Both the position numbers and the translations under genes were made by a program. This document shows positions 35,773 to 47,140 of a stretch of 64,000 nucleotides of DNA, piece by piece (the first letter of the stretch is position 1; every line of letters starts with the position of its first letter). This DNA comes from Telopea speciosissima (Eukaryota; Streptophyta; Magnoliopsida; Proteales; Proteaceae), in contig NC_057918.1 in NCBI RefSeq assembly GCF_018873765.1, positions 68,568,371 to 68,632,370 on the forward strand, in the 5' to 3' direction. A model generated the notes under the pieces. That model saw only the letters and a program-made list of their open reading frames with translations, had not been told where the DNA came from and searched no databases.

Positions 35773-38464
35773 TGTTATACCCGCACCCGGTCATAATTAA
35801 TTATTATTTCTTCCCGTGACGTGTGGTTATCACTGCCACGTGCTGGTGAGCTGTTCTCACTGATGGTCAAACCCAGTTACAAATTATTGACCATGATACG
35901 GGCTTACCATTGACAAACCATGGCAAGGAAATAGTAAGTTCTAGCCCTTAAGTTTATTTATTTACCCTTTCTCTCGATGCCCTCGAAGTGCGGGTCAAGA
36001 TTGGGACCGCCCGGGCTATTTTAGTTGAGTTGGAAATATTCCATTTGTGGGTCCCACTTATTTAAGGGAGCGTGTGATGGGCTTATAATCCCATGGTGGA
36101 TGGACCCATCCCCAAGTGGGTTCTTTTTTTAAAACCAATGGGTCAACCCATTTAGCTATTGACCCATTTAACTTAAAGGACCCAAGGCCCATTTTCTATA
36201 AATAAGACAAAGGGGGGGGAGAAGGATTCATTTTCATTTCTTCTCCCATCTAGCCTAAATCGTGGAAGAGAGAAAGAGGAGAGAAAGGAGAAAGAAGAAA
36301 GAAGGAAGGAGAAAAGGAGGAAGAAGGGTGGAGAATCTTGGTTGGAGGTTTGAAGATCACTTCTTGGAGCCTCAACATGGAGCCTTCTACCTTGGGGTGG
36401 GTAAGCCATTCAATCCCATCTCTTTTCTTCTATTTTGGGTTTTGGGGTTTGGGAAATGGGAGAAATTCGACCTAGGGTTCTCTTGGAACCCAAGGAATCG
36501 ATGGAACCTCTAAACCTAGACTATGGTGGAGTTATTTCACTCCATTACAAGCCCTAAGCCTAAGTAATCTCTTTCCATTTAAGAAATTTAAGGTTTCTAC
36601 CATATTATGTCCTAATTTAGGTTCTCTTTGTTTTCTCTTAAATCCATGGGATTACATGGACCTAATGAGGTCTTAGAACCCTAATGGACCTAGGAGGAAG
36701 CTTTCTTGAAGCCTCCCTACCTTTAAACCCCTTGGAAAATGAATCCCTAGTGAGAAACCCTTCAATTTTCGGTTCGCAGGTATGTGGTTTTACACTCGGA
36801 TTCAGTTTTCAAACCACACCGCAACCGACCTTGACTAAAACTATCCTAAGCCCCTGTTAGCTAGGATTTACATGTGGTTTCAGACTGCAAGAAACCACCC
36901 CGAAATTACCTCCCGAAAAGGCCCCCGTGAAGCTCGGATTTACACTCTGATTCGATTTCGAAACCACATCGCATCCGACCTTGACTAAAACTGTCCCGGG
37001 CCCCTGGTTTCTAGGATTTACACTCGGATTCAGTTTTCGAAACCACATCTGCATCCGACCTTGACTAAAACTGTCCGGGCCCCGGGTTTCCTAGGATTTA
37101 CATGTGGTTGCGAGAATTTGGGCATGAAACCACACCTGCAACCACTTCACTTCTGAAACCTTATACTTAAATGATTAATGGGAGACCTTTTGGGGATCCG
37201 TCCCTTTACTTAATTAATCCTGTTTGCACTCTTTATTTAGGTTTAAAGTTTTCATCTTGTGACGTGTTACTTGATTGCGGCGACAACTCATAACATCGGG
37301 ACATAACACAAATTGTGAGTGGGTTTGGTTGTTTGGGCTTGATATTATTATTGCATTGTATATTATGTCATCATTATAAATTATTAAGCATGCTTGCGAT
37401 ATTGCATATTTTTATATATGAATGTTATGATGTTGATTGGTAATGTTGTACCTTGATGGGTCTCTGTGGGTGGGTATCGGTATAGAACCCCGAACACTAT
37501 ATACATTTATGAAGAAATTATGTTGAATGTCATGTTGAATCGATGCGCGCCGTGCCGTCTTGTGTAAGGGCACTAAACCGGATGAAAAGTTGATGCGCCC
37601 GGATTACCTCTCGGGACGATAGGACTTGCATGTAGGCGTGGCTAGGATTTTACACCCTTATGCTACGACCCTTACCAACAGGGGTTTAGGTGTTGGGTAA
37701 TCAGACACGGATTCGTGGAGGTGGGAGAGGCCGATCATGGTAGTATTGGTTATCGGGGTGCCACCGAGTGGTCTTGGAGGCTTCGATCGGTGTAGGTCCC
37801 AGGTGACAATTGAGGTTTCATTGTGGCGATAAGTTAAGTGACCCACAGTGTCTCCCGAGTTGTCACGAAGAGCATATGCCATTGACTTAGTTGTGATGTT
37901 AGGTGGAAAATTTACTTAACATATGCATGCATCATTGGACTATGTGAATTGTGTGTTTGTGCATCCCCATCCCCTCACTGGCTCGGTGGAGAGCTAACCC
38001 CTCGTGTACACAATTTTTAGATTATGATGCAGTACGAGGAGCCGGAAGCGTGTTAGAGGAACATGGCAACGGTGTCCTTGTGACAATTGTGCCTACGGGT
38101 AGTGAGAATTCTAGGGACTTGTTCCCCTTTTGTTTATTTTAGGGCGTAGGCCCATGTATAAATATTCTTGTTATACCCTTGTTGATCATTATTAGATGGT
38201 AATGAAAAATGGATTAACTACAATTATTTATCATCTAGGCTTTGATCATCTTGTAACTATTGATTTTATACGCTTCCGCAAAACTACGATCATTTGGAAT
38301 GTAATATTTCCCTTTCCGCACGATATTATATTGTTTTAATATTAGTTATGATCGTATGCGTGGGACACCGTGTCAGTGATCCTGGCAGCTTAGTAGGATG
38401 ACAAGCGTTGTCCTAATCACCCCTTATAATGTATTTTATCCCTTGTTGGGATGGGGGCGTGACA
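35773..38464 (+). repeat. 3' LTR of the LARD-like element
   Basis: 2692 bp, co-linear with the 5' LTR along its whole length, with matching TATA box (36197-36204) and internal repeats. The ends are TGTTATAC and GCGTGACA. Differences are mainly 1-3 base indels. Confidence 0.92.
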
Positions 38465-39022
38465 GCTGGTGTTCAAGATGACGACGCTCTTCAGGTTTCT
38501 GGTTTGGAACCCTAAATCCCCAAAACCCCCAAATCCTTCATGCCCTTTCTTCCTTATGGGCTCTCCCCTAGGTTTTTTATTTTTTATTTTTATCATCTGC
38601 TAGAATTTTGATAAGTAGAAGAGTATTATCGAATCAGAGTTGCAGGATAAATTCCTGAAACTCAATATATTTTTTTTCAGGTTTAGGGTTCCAAACCGAG
38701 ATTGGGTGTGAACCGTGCTAATCCAAATCAGCGTGAGAACCAGGAAGAAGAAGAAGATGAGGTGAAGAATCAGGGTTGAAAGGGTTTTGAAACCTGCAAC
38801 TCATCTTCCCCAATTGTTTTTTTTTTTTTCCTTTTCTTGTAAGGGCATTTCCATCAGTTCAAGTCTATTTTTTAATAGTGTTAGTCATGAACTAACGGAA
38901 TGGACCTATCTGTTATCGTTTGCAAACCTCAGGGGGGTATGCAAAATTTTCCAAACCTGTGGGTTAAAAATATCCTTTCGTTAAACCTCAAGGGGGTATG
39001 TGAAAATTTCCCTTATTTCAAT

Positions 39023-40732
39023 GAGTAAACATGTAGTAGACCCTTTGTTCACCTATCTAGTAGCCCCCTATTTATTAAAACTTTACTTATGGACTCATAT
39101 CACGGACGGAATACTCGTTCCTTTACGGTCAATAGGTCAATTGATGATGTCAGCAGGCCATAAAAATGTAAATGTCAAAAATACCCTCATCTTCTCCTTA
39201 ATCGATCATCTTTCCTCTTTCCTGTTCTTCCTCTTCTTCATCCTCTGCTAGGTTTGAAATCAAACGACCTTCTATACCTGTATATCTGCAATGATACAGT
39301 GTAAGTCGATCTCTGATTTTCTTCACCAAGCTCTTAAATTGCATGGACATTCTCGATTTTCCTTATATCTCTCTCTTCTCCAAACCCCATTGTCTAATCC
39401 TTCTCTACACTTGCTCCAATAGTTGCAGAAAAACCCAGAGTACGCTCACACCAAAGTCTGCAGTAGCAACAGCACACAGTTGAAAAGAAGAAAAAAAGAA
39501 TCCTTTTATAAGAGTGTGAAAGCAAAAATGGTTAAAAAACAAACTAATCTTTCTTCTTAAGCGGAGGAGGGAGAGAATCCTAAATTGCTGATGAAGCTGT
39601 TTTCTCTTTATGTTTTGGTAAATAAAAAATTGAATATTTAACTAATTTAGAAGCAGAATTTGTGTTGGGTGTGCATCGGCTATGACAAGGACGATGGCAA
39701 CAAGAGGTATATTAGGGAGAGAATTGCAGAAGGGAGAAGTGCATCGGCTATGACAAGGATGGCAGGGGCAGAGAAGTTGATAAGAGAAATCAACATAGTT
39801 ACCAAGACGAAGAGGGTTTTCAACCCTCCCCAAAGCCTTCTCGATTTCATCTTTACTCGAACCCATCTCTGCTATCAATCTGCTTCCTTTCTCTATTTAT
39901 CATCCTTTAACTCAGAAATTGCAGAGTTGCTGGACGGATGGGAGTGATGGAGACACAAATGACACACAAGTTGGCCGATCAAAATGGAGGTTTCGATTTG
40001 CTCTCTTTTCAAATCAACGGTAATTACAACTCAAATGGAACTTCGATAAAAAAGGGCATGAAGGATTTGGGGGTTCTAGGGATTTAGGGTTCCAAATCAG
40101 AAACTTGAGACTAGGTGTGAAGCTGGGTTGACTCCACGGGAAGAATGAAATTGAGAAGAAGAGAAGGCATGAAGAATTTGGGGGGTTTTGGAGATTTAGG
40201 ATTCCAAACCAGAAACCTGACAAGGGGCGTGAAGATGCGTGAGTGAAAATAGCGATGATCGGAAAATTTTCTGCAACCCTCCCCCCTCAAACAACTCTCA
40301 AACTCATTTTTTACTCCAATGGATTCCAATTAATATAAAAGGGTATTATGGTAAACTCCTAACGGTAGAAGGGTATTTGGGCCTTTTATAAATTTATGGC
40401 ATGCTGACATCATTACTTAACAGGTTCATCCTAAAAAAAGGGGAATTTTTTTCGTGTACGGCTCCTTGACCAGTTCGGTTTCCTAGTTCCTCTCACAAGA
40501 GGAGGGTGGACCCCACCTAGGTAGACTGTTCGGTCAGATGCTTCGGGTGGGTCCCACCCCCTCTTGTGAGAGGAACTAGGGAACCGCACCGGTCAGGAAA
40601 CCTTAGACGATAATTATCCTCCTAACGGAATGGGTATTCCGTCAATCTCAAGGGTCTGTAAGTAATGTTTTAATAAATAAGGGGGCTACAAGATAGGTGA
40701 ACAAACCTCAGGGGTGTACTAGATGTTTACTC
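39023..40732. mobile_element. Mutator-like element MULE-2
   Basis: Terminal inverted repeats (GAGTAAACATGTAGTAGACC; right end complementary to GAGTAAACATCTAGTACACC) continue through TTGTTCACCTATCT and the following GTAGCCCCCT-like segment. The 9 bp duplication TATTTCAAT is exact at 39014-39022 and 40733-40741. It is 1.7 kb and non-autonomous. The interior has a duplicated TGCATCGGCTATGACAAGGA (39671 and 39741) and two head-to-tail copies (about 40040-40125 and 40140-40225) of the segment shared with MULE-1. Its coding-like frame at 39660-39947 is unrecognised. Confidence 0.9.
40454..40616. mobile_element. Fold-back MITE, copy 1 (inside MULE-2)
   Basis: The two halves are reverse complements: TCCTAGTTCCTCTCACAAGA pairs with TCTTGTGAGAGGAACTAGGG, and GGTGGACCCCACC faces GGGTGGGTCCCACC. 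A near-identical copy lies at 61822-61999. The whole element would fold into one long hairpin of about 160 nt. Confidence 0.88.
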
Positions 40733-40741
40733 TATTTCAAT

Positions 40742-41427
40742 TTAATGGGTCATAAATTGAAATTATGGTGTTTGTGTGATTTTTCATGTTATTTATGAAA
40801 AATTAAAATCTAAAGATAAATTACGAAAAGCCCATGCTATTTCTAGATGGATCTTTATCACCTATCGACGCCGTTTCTAACAAGGGGCTGAAATGACCTC
40901 TACCCATGCCCAAACACCGCCGGTGGGGTCCACCATCCCCTATTAGAGAACGGGAATCGGGCCCAACGAGGTGATAATTTTCCATTCTAGATGGGCCTTT
41001 TTGTTTTTGGTGCAGTTGTCAAGGGCCTATTGGCCATCAAGGCCGCACAAGGAGGCAAGAGAAGACCCATAAGGGATCAATATGGTACCCACATGGTCTC
41101 CACTTCGAAAGCAAGTAAATGTGGACTTAGGGTCGCCAAGGAGACTTGAACCACTGATCAAGCTCCTGACGCAGTTCTCCCAAGGGAGTAGGGAACTACC
41201 AAGGTAAGCCCTGGATCGAACTAGATGGGCCTTAGGTTACCCTCACTTGGGTTTTTGGAGAACCTCATTTCCAGAGGACCTTCTAAGGATTGTATCTATC
41301 TTTTTGCCCAGTGTAGCGGAATAAATTTTGCCCCTAACAGGGCTTTCTAGCACCCCCCCAAAAAAAAAAACAGAAGAGAATTTGCAGATGACATTTCCAA
41401 TGTTGATATTGAAATCAATTTTAAATC
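40742..41427. other. Intergenic DNA with a possible antisense SINE
   Basis: This is the original right flank of the MULE target. About 41030-41215 reads on the minus strand as CCTTGGTAGTTCCC .. GTGGTTCAAGTCTCC, resembling A and B boxes of a tRNA-derived SINE, but I see no target duplication. The remainder is featureless. Confidence 0.4.
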
Positions 41428-41770
41428 TTTTTTTTTTGGGGGAGGGGGATAAAGGATAGTTTTATTGAGGATAAGCATGTGTACAAGCAATGGCTTCAAA
41501 CAGACAAGGTTTGTGAAGCCAAGGAATGGAGTCTAGCCACTCTGCCCTACACACGACGGATAGGGCCTTCCGAGCCAAGGTGTCTGCAACAGAATTTAGA
41601 GCCCGTGGGATACAACTAAACGAAATACATTGAAAAGAAGCACATAGTAGCTTCGCATCTCACAAAATTGTGAGTGAATCTAGCAGTGGGAGCTTGCTTG
41701 AGCCTCGAAGAAATGCAATAACCTCCCTGTTATCTAATTCAACTTGGAGGTTATTGTAACCTGCCGCTAG

Positions 41771-44733
41771 TGTCACGCCCCCATCCCGATGTAATATATA
41801 TTGCCACATAGGGGGTGACTGGAACAATCACACATCATCCCAATACCTACCAGGATCACAGATATAGTGTCCCAAGCCACAGTCCACCCTGTCATCACAT
41901 ATTGATAACAGAAAGGAACGTACTAATATGGAATAAGTCGTTCCAAATACAGAGTTAGCGGAAGCGAAATTTAATTAAATCATGTGAAATTATAGAGCAT
42001 CGGTTCTCTAATGATAACACATAGTACACTGCTCATAAATGTAACCATTCAATCTCTCCTATAAATAAACACATAGTTTATACATAAATGTGGAAATGAA
42101 GACAGAAAATTAAATCATAAATAATTGCCATGAGGGCACCAATCTTGGGTGTACATTTACATCCAAGTCACAGTCGTCGGCTCCACTTGATTCACATCCA
42201 ACGGTGCTCATCTAAGTAGTACCTCCTGTATAACAACTAAAAAGGGGTTGTGCAACGGGGTTAGCTACACTAGCTAGTGAAGAAGCAAAGGGGAATGCAC
42301 ACACACCACACAATCAATATCATTCAGAATGATGCATGCTAATGTCAGATTCATTTTTCACCTAGCACACAATTCTATCGGTCAAGTGTATGCTACTGTG
42401 ATAACTCGGGAGACACTGAGGGTCACTTATCCTATCGCCCCAGTGAAACCTCAATTATCACGAGGGGACCTACGTCGGTAGAAGCCATCATAACCACCTA
42501 GTGGCAGACCCCGATAGCCATCACTACCCCTGTCCTGGCCTCTCCCACCTCCATAGACCACAGGTGCTCAGACTATCCAACACATAAACCCATGTTGGCA
42601 ATGGTCGTAGCATAAGGGAACAAACATTCTAGCCACAGATATACTATATGCAAGTCCTATTGTCGCGAGAGGTATTTCGGGTGTATCAACGTCCCATTCT
42701 ATCTAGTACCCGGGTACCAGCACGGTACGGCACATACAGATCAGGATGACATATAGCGATTTTCATAATTTAAATAAATTGGGGTTCTAGTACCGGCACA
42801 CCCGGCACCATAGCCTAATACAATGGTGAGCATAATATCACATTCACAACAGTTCACATCTGAATAATAATGCAATGCGCACAATGCTAATAAGTATATA
42901 TTAGCATGCTTAAGATTTCATATTAATATATATTCAAACCCACCAAATCACCCAAAACCCACTCACCTAACAAGGGCGTCGTCGTGTGTGGTTGACATGA
43001 ATCTCACCTGGGCTCCCCGCTATCCATCGAGTTGGGTAGCCTAGGAACACAAAAACGATCATTAAAGCATGCATAGAAGGGTCCCATGCTAGGCCCTCAA
43101 GGTTAAAATTGGATTTCAACCAAGACAGCACGAGCGGACTCACGGACGGTTTCAACAGAGGTGAATCCGCCCTTGACTCCATTCAGGCCAAAAGGTAAAA
43201 ATAGAGCGAGCGGAACATCTCACTTGGATCCGATCGTGCATCCCTTCGATACCTGAGACACTCCTAAAAGGAAACGGATCTATGGGCGGATGTGCTTCTT
43301 GGGTCCGCCCCTGCATCCGTTCATTTACTGAGACACACCAGAGAGCAACAGGCTTCAGGAGGAGGCAAACAGAGTGAATCCGTACCTTCGTCCGCTCAGG
43401 CCAACACACAGGGTTTATACTAGGCGGTCTGACGAATGGTACCACGATTGGTGGATTCGATCGTTCATCCGTCAACAGTCTCTTCCGAGATTTCAGAGGG
43501 CTTTTGCTCCAGCTTGAAGCTTAGAGTGCCCCAAGCTCTCAGGGACAAGGGAGAGGTGTCTAAGCCTTCCTAGGGTCACTAGGTCCTAAGCTCACCTTAA
43601 GGATTCAAGATCCTACATGATTTGGGTCTCACATTGGTCCAAGGGTTGGGTTTGAAGCTTAAACCAGGGATTCCACAGCCATGGCTACAAATGCAGTATT
43701 TAGAGGCCTAGGTCAGCATTATTAGAGCTCCCAACGAGGGCCAAGCTTCACCTTGAGTCCTAAATGGAACCTTAGGTCAACCCTAGCTCAAGGAATTGCC
43801 AAAATCAAGGAGAAATGGGGGAGAGCTAGGTTTGGGGAGCTTACCTTGGTGAGCTTCCTTCTTCCAGCCACTCCATCTCTTCTCCTCCTCTTTCTCTTCT
43901 CCCTTGGGTCCGGCCAGCTTGGGAGGAAGTGTGGGGCAGCTAGCCATCTTTGCATGGCTTCCACCTTCTTCCCTTCCCCTCCTATTCCTCTCCTACTTCT
44001 ACTTCTTCTTCTTCTTTCCTTCTTCTCCTTCTTCTCTTGTCTCTTATCCTCCACGGTTTGCTTGGGAGGGGGAGAGATAAGAGAATAAGGATTCTCTTAT
44101 CCTTTTAAGGGTTAAAAGGGCCTTAGGCCATGTTTGGTTTAGGTACCCCCAAACACTTAGTGGCCCCTAGGTCTTTAAATGGGTTTTAGTTAGGTCTTAG
44201 GGCTTGTTTGGTCTTGGTCATATCCATTAGGTCCATTAGATCATGTTTGGGGTACACCGTAAGTCCTTACAACTTAATTGTCCACTAAGGTCTGTTTGGT
44301 TTAGGCTAGGGTATATAAAACCCATTATTCATTCAAGTTAGGCCTTGTGGGCCCATTCTTATGGTTCAACTAACCATCCAATGGCAAGGGTAGGGGTCCA
44401 TATGGTCCAAAGGTTTCATTATGGTGTCCGGGACACAGGTATGTGGGTCCCACGGGAAAATAATCCAAAAAGGCAAATGACAGCACGAGCGGATCCTCGA
44501 GCAGATTTAGTAAGAGTGAGTCCGTTTGTGACTCCAGCGCTGCTGTCAAGGCTCAAACTTCAAGGAAAGTTACGAGGCTTTGGCCCACACTTCCAAGTCT
44601 TCGAGGGGGTACTTTTAGTAATATTCAAAGTCTAAGGTTACAGGTGTTGGCCAGTGCCACCGTGAAATTGCCCCTTAGGTAGAGGTCTAAACTGCCCCGG
44701 GTTTAGGGGTATATCTGGGGTGCGAGTGTAACA
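41771..44733 (-). mobile_element. Solo LTR of the TGTTATAC/GTGACA family, inside the LINE
   Basis: Read on the minus strand it begins TGTTACACTCGCACCCC and ends GGGGGCGTGACA, matching the termini of the LARD-like LTRs. It is 2963 bp. The flanks are GCTAG (41766-41770) and ACTAG (44734-44738), a 4-of-5 target duplication. It splits the LINE RNase H frame precisely. A CT-rich stretch at 43860-44050 and blocks of CGGATCC/CCGTTC-like repeats at 43130-43480 set it apart as a diverged subfamily. Frames in it are not coding. Confidence 0.88.
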
Positions 44734-45664
44734 ACTAGTGCATGGGATAACGCACATCTTATAGCCAGCGCTTCCCCCTGCAATGATGTATGAAAATGAT
44801 GGGATAAAGAGATCACTTGCACCTGCCTTCTCCTTTGATCCCTAAAGATGAAATCCAATCCACCCTTAAAGGTTCCTCATGGTAAGGCCGCATCTCAATT
44901 GACTTTGTAAAATCTTGATGGTGATGGCTTCCACTTAGCTGTTGTAGACTGGCTTTGTGTACTCATGTCCGGTCTTGAAGAGTAACATCATGTTGAAGTG
45001 GAAGAGAACTCTAGATAAGCCTTTTCAACCATAACAATAACCTCTTCAGGACTCCAGGTCTTTGAGTTAAATACCTGATGATTTCGAGCACGCCAAAGAG
45101 ATCAACATATGAAAGATGCCCAAGAGAGAGAGAGAGAGAGAGATTGGGTTGCTAGCCGTTTATCACTTCAAAATAGATCATCCCAACTACTTAACCACTC
45201 AAAGATTAGCGGAGCTTGAATAGCCGGTGGAGAATAAGACAGCTGGCTACCAAACCACACTACTTTCGGGAAGGGACAACCATGTATAATATGATCTGCA
45301 GTTTCAGCAACATTTAGATTACAGCATTGACATATGGATTCAACCTGAATTTTGAGGGAATGTAAGCTATTGCTTGTAGCAAGCCCTTCTGCACAACATC
45401 TTCATAGGAAGGATTTGAGCTTCGGTAAAGTTGGAATGGACCGGATACGTTTTCACACAGAATCAAGCACTTGTTCCCAATGATGGAGACGTGAAGTTGA
45501 AGCACCCATTATTGGTGAAGAATGTGTTATATTAGATGACAACAAATTGTAAGTCGATCTAATAGAGAAAGAGCCATCTTTGGAAGCGGCCTAGATCTAC
45601 TTATCATTGCATAGGAACAAACTCAATTGAGATTTTAGTATAGCATTGCTAACCTTAGGGGTGA

Positions 45665-45945
45665 ACAACTGAGATATTGGATCGACCAGTTCGGACACAA
45701 GCAATATATCTCACAATCAGGGGGTCAGAGCGGATGAATTTTGAAACGGGGAAGATATGGGACCCACGGGTGAGGCCATATATGGATGGATTCCCCATTT
45801 CGAACTTGCCACAATATTGACTAGATTAGACACAAGCGATATATCTCACAGTCAGGGGGTCGGAGCTGATGATTTTGAAACAGAGAAGATATGGGACCCA
45901 TGGGTCCGACCATATATGGATGGATTCCACATTTCCAACTTGCCA
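45665..45945. repeat. Tandem duplication of about 145 bp within the LINE
   Basis: GACACAAGCAATATATCTCA .. AGGGGGTCAGAGC .. GATATGGGACCCACGGG recurs as GACACAAGCGATATATCTCA .. AGGGGGTCGGAGC .. GATATGGGACCCATGGG, each followed by CCATATATGGATGGATTCC. The second unit keeps the LINE frame (HIWSDPWVP). Confidence 0.85.
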
Positions 45946-46736
45946 TATCATTCTTGCTTTCAAAGTATTTCTTCCCTCCAATAGACTACGCCAACCCCAG
46001 GAAGGATTATTTCCCAATCTTGGCTCTAGAAAATTGGTAGTAGGCAAATAAATAGACTTTAAAAATTGGGCCCAATGAAAATCAGGAGATGACTAGAGCT
46101 TCCAAGTTGCATTTGCTAACAATGTCTGAAACTGTAGTCTAGAATCTCGGGATCTCGAAGCTTGTAGCTAACTGACTGCATGGAGCTTTACATCATCTTA
46201 TAGCAGCCACCCAATCAGCATTCATCCCTAAGCGACTTATCTTTGACAATGTGCTGGTGGCACATGAAATATTCCACTACATTAAGAAACACAAGAAAAA
46301 GAAATCAAAGTTTCTTGCACTAAAGCTAGACATGCAAAAGGCTTATGATCGGTTGGAGTGGCACTTTGTGGAAGGTACGCTCCTCAAAATGGATTTCGTC
46401 AACAGTGGGTAGACTTAATAATGTCTTGTATCTATTTTATGTCATATAATCTACCTTTGGTGGTATTAGGTAGGAAGATCCCATCTCCCCTGCAATTTTT
46501 ATCATGCGCTCTCAGGCGTTAATTGCAATTATCCAGAATGTGGAGGAACGGGGAGTAATACATGGCATTCAAGTTCGGCACATGGGGCCTTCTATTTGCC
46601 ATATGCTTTTTGCAAATGACTGTCTCCTCTTGTCACATGTGAAACTCCAATAAGTTACTACTCTCAAACAGTGCCTTGGCCTCAATTGTAAAGCAATTGG
46701 TAGTTGATTAACTTGCAAAAATCAAGCGTCGTTACC

Positions 46737-46916
46737 CCTTGGGGGTTAGCTCGGCTGGTAAAGGACGCGTGCAGTGCAATGTCATGAGGTCCCCATATCG
46801 AGCCTCTGCGATCTCCTGTTACACGAGTCTATGGGGGGTGGGTTCGTGTAACCGGAATTTACCCCTAGCCTGAATCGTAAAATCGGATAGGTTAGGGGGT
46901 TCCACAATACAAAATA
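46737..46916 (+). mobile_element. tRNA-derived SINE inserted in the LINE
   Basis: TTAGCTCGGCTGGTAAAGGA fits a pol III A box and GGTCCCCATATCGAGCC a B box about 35 bp later. The tail is ACAATACAAAATAAAATAAT. LINE coding resumes on both sides (GLNCKAIG before, KYLGMPIEF after). It does not fold as a tRNA gene. No clean target duplication was found. Confidence 0.7.
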
Positions 46917-47140
46917 AAATAATAAGCCACGTCTTCAGTCCAAACACGCATGTCAAATTTCAAAGTTGGTTCTTGGGAGTGTTTAAAGTATGGTAATGGC
47001 CCATCCAAGTACTTGGGCATGCCGATTGAATTTTGTGCATCCAAGAAACAATTGTTTCCTGGAATTTCCTTGAATTTTAAATCTACTCTACATTCCACTT
47101 CAATGAGCGTTAATAACAGAGATAAACGTGTCATTTGACA

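Larger units (their letters stand above)
25443..38464 (+). mobile_element. Non-autonomous long-LTR retrotransposon (LARD-like, gypsy-type ends)
   Basis: Two near-identical LTRs of about 2.68 and 2.69 kb (25443-28122; 35773-38464) begin TGTTATACCCGCACC and end GGCGTGACA. They are flanked by the exact 5 bp duplication GCTGG (25438-25442; 38465-38469). A tRNA-iMet-like primer site follows the 5' LTR and a purine tract precedes the 3' LTR. The phrase GGGGACGAAATTTCTTGTAA just before that tract is typical of plant chromovirus (Tekay-like) gypsy elements. The internal region has no gag-pol frame, which fits a large retrotransposon derivative (LARD) mobilised in trans. It contains a degenerate minus-strand protein fragment and a solo LTR of the same family. 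The rest (28230-28820, 29340-30200 and 32690-35750) is non-coding as far as I can see. Confidence 0.9.
24204..39012. mobile_element. Mutator-like element MULE-1 with a nested 13 kb LTR element
   Basis: The ends are inverted repeats (left GGAAAATTTTCACATACC; right end complementary to GGGAAATTTTCACATACC) extending about 230 bp with few differences. The 9 bp target duplication TTATTTCAA lies at 24195-24203 and 39013-39021. These are Mutator hallmarks. Without the inserted LTR element its own length is about 1.8 kb. No transposase is visible, so it is non-autonomous. The left arm carries a small heat-shock protein fragment. The right arm shares a segment (CCCTAAATCCCCAAAACCCC) with MULE-2, so the two are related. 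Confidence 0.9.
41428..47140 (-). mobile_element. L1-type LINE with inverted 5' portion, interrupted by solo LTR and SINE
   Basis: The 3' part is on the minus strand. A T-run at 41427-41437 is its tail; the RNase H domain is split between 41470-41770 and 44734-44960 (GLDFIFRD, GEALAIRCALSHA, ELDNREVIAFLRG). The zf-RVT region at 45100-45480 reads CQCCNLNVAETADHIIHGCP, and 45830-46050 reads SWGWRSLLEGRNTL and HIWSDPWVP. At 46190-47140 the reverse transcriptase lies on the plus strand: QSAFIPKRLIFDNVL, LALKLDMQKAYDRLEW, a decayed FADD site and SKYLGMPIEF. Stops and frameshifts are frequent. The arrangement fits a single insertion with a 5' inversion; two separate LINEs are the alternative. Confidence 0.8.

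Noticed and set aside
43753..44088. Leu/Ser-rich frame of 111 codons
   Set aside because: It results from a CT-rich tract within a solo LTR.
46737..46916. Possible tRNA gene
   Set aside because: A- and B-like boxes are present but the flanking sequence does not pair into acceptor and anticodon arms, and it has an A-rich tail, so it is a SINE. The same applies to 54672 and 55793.
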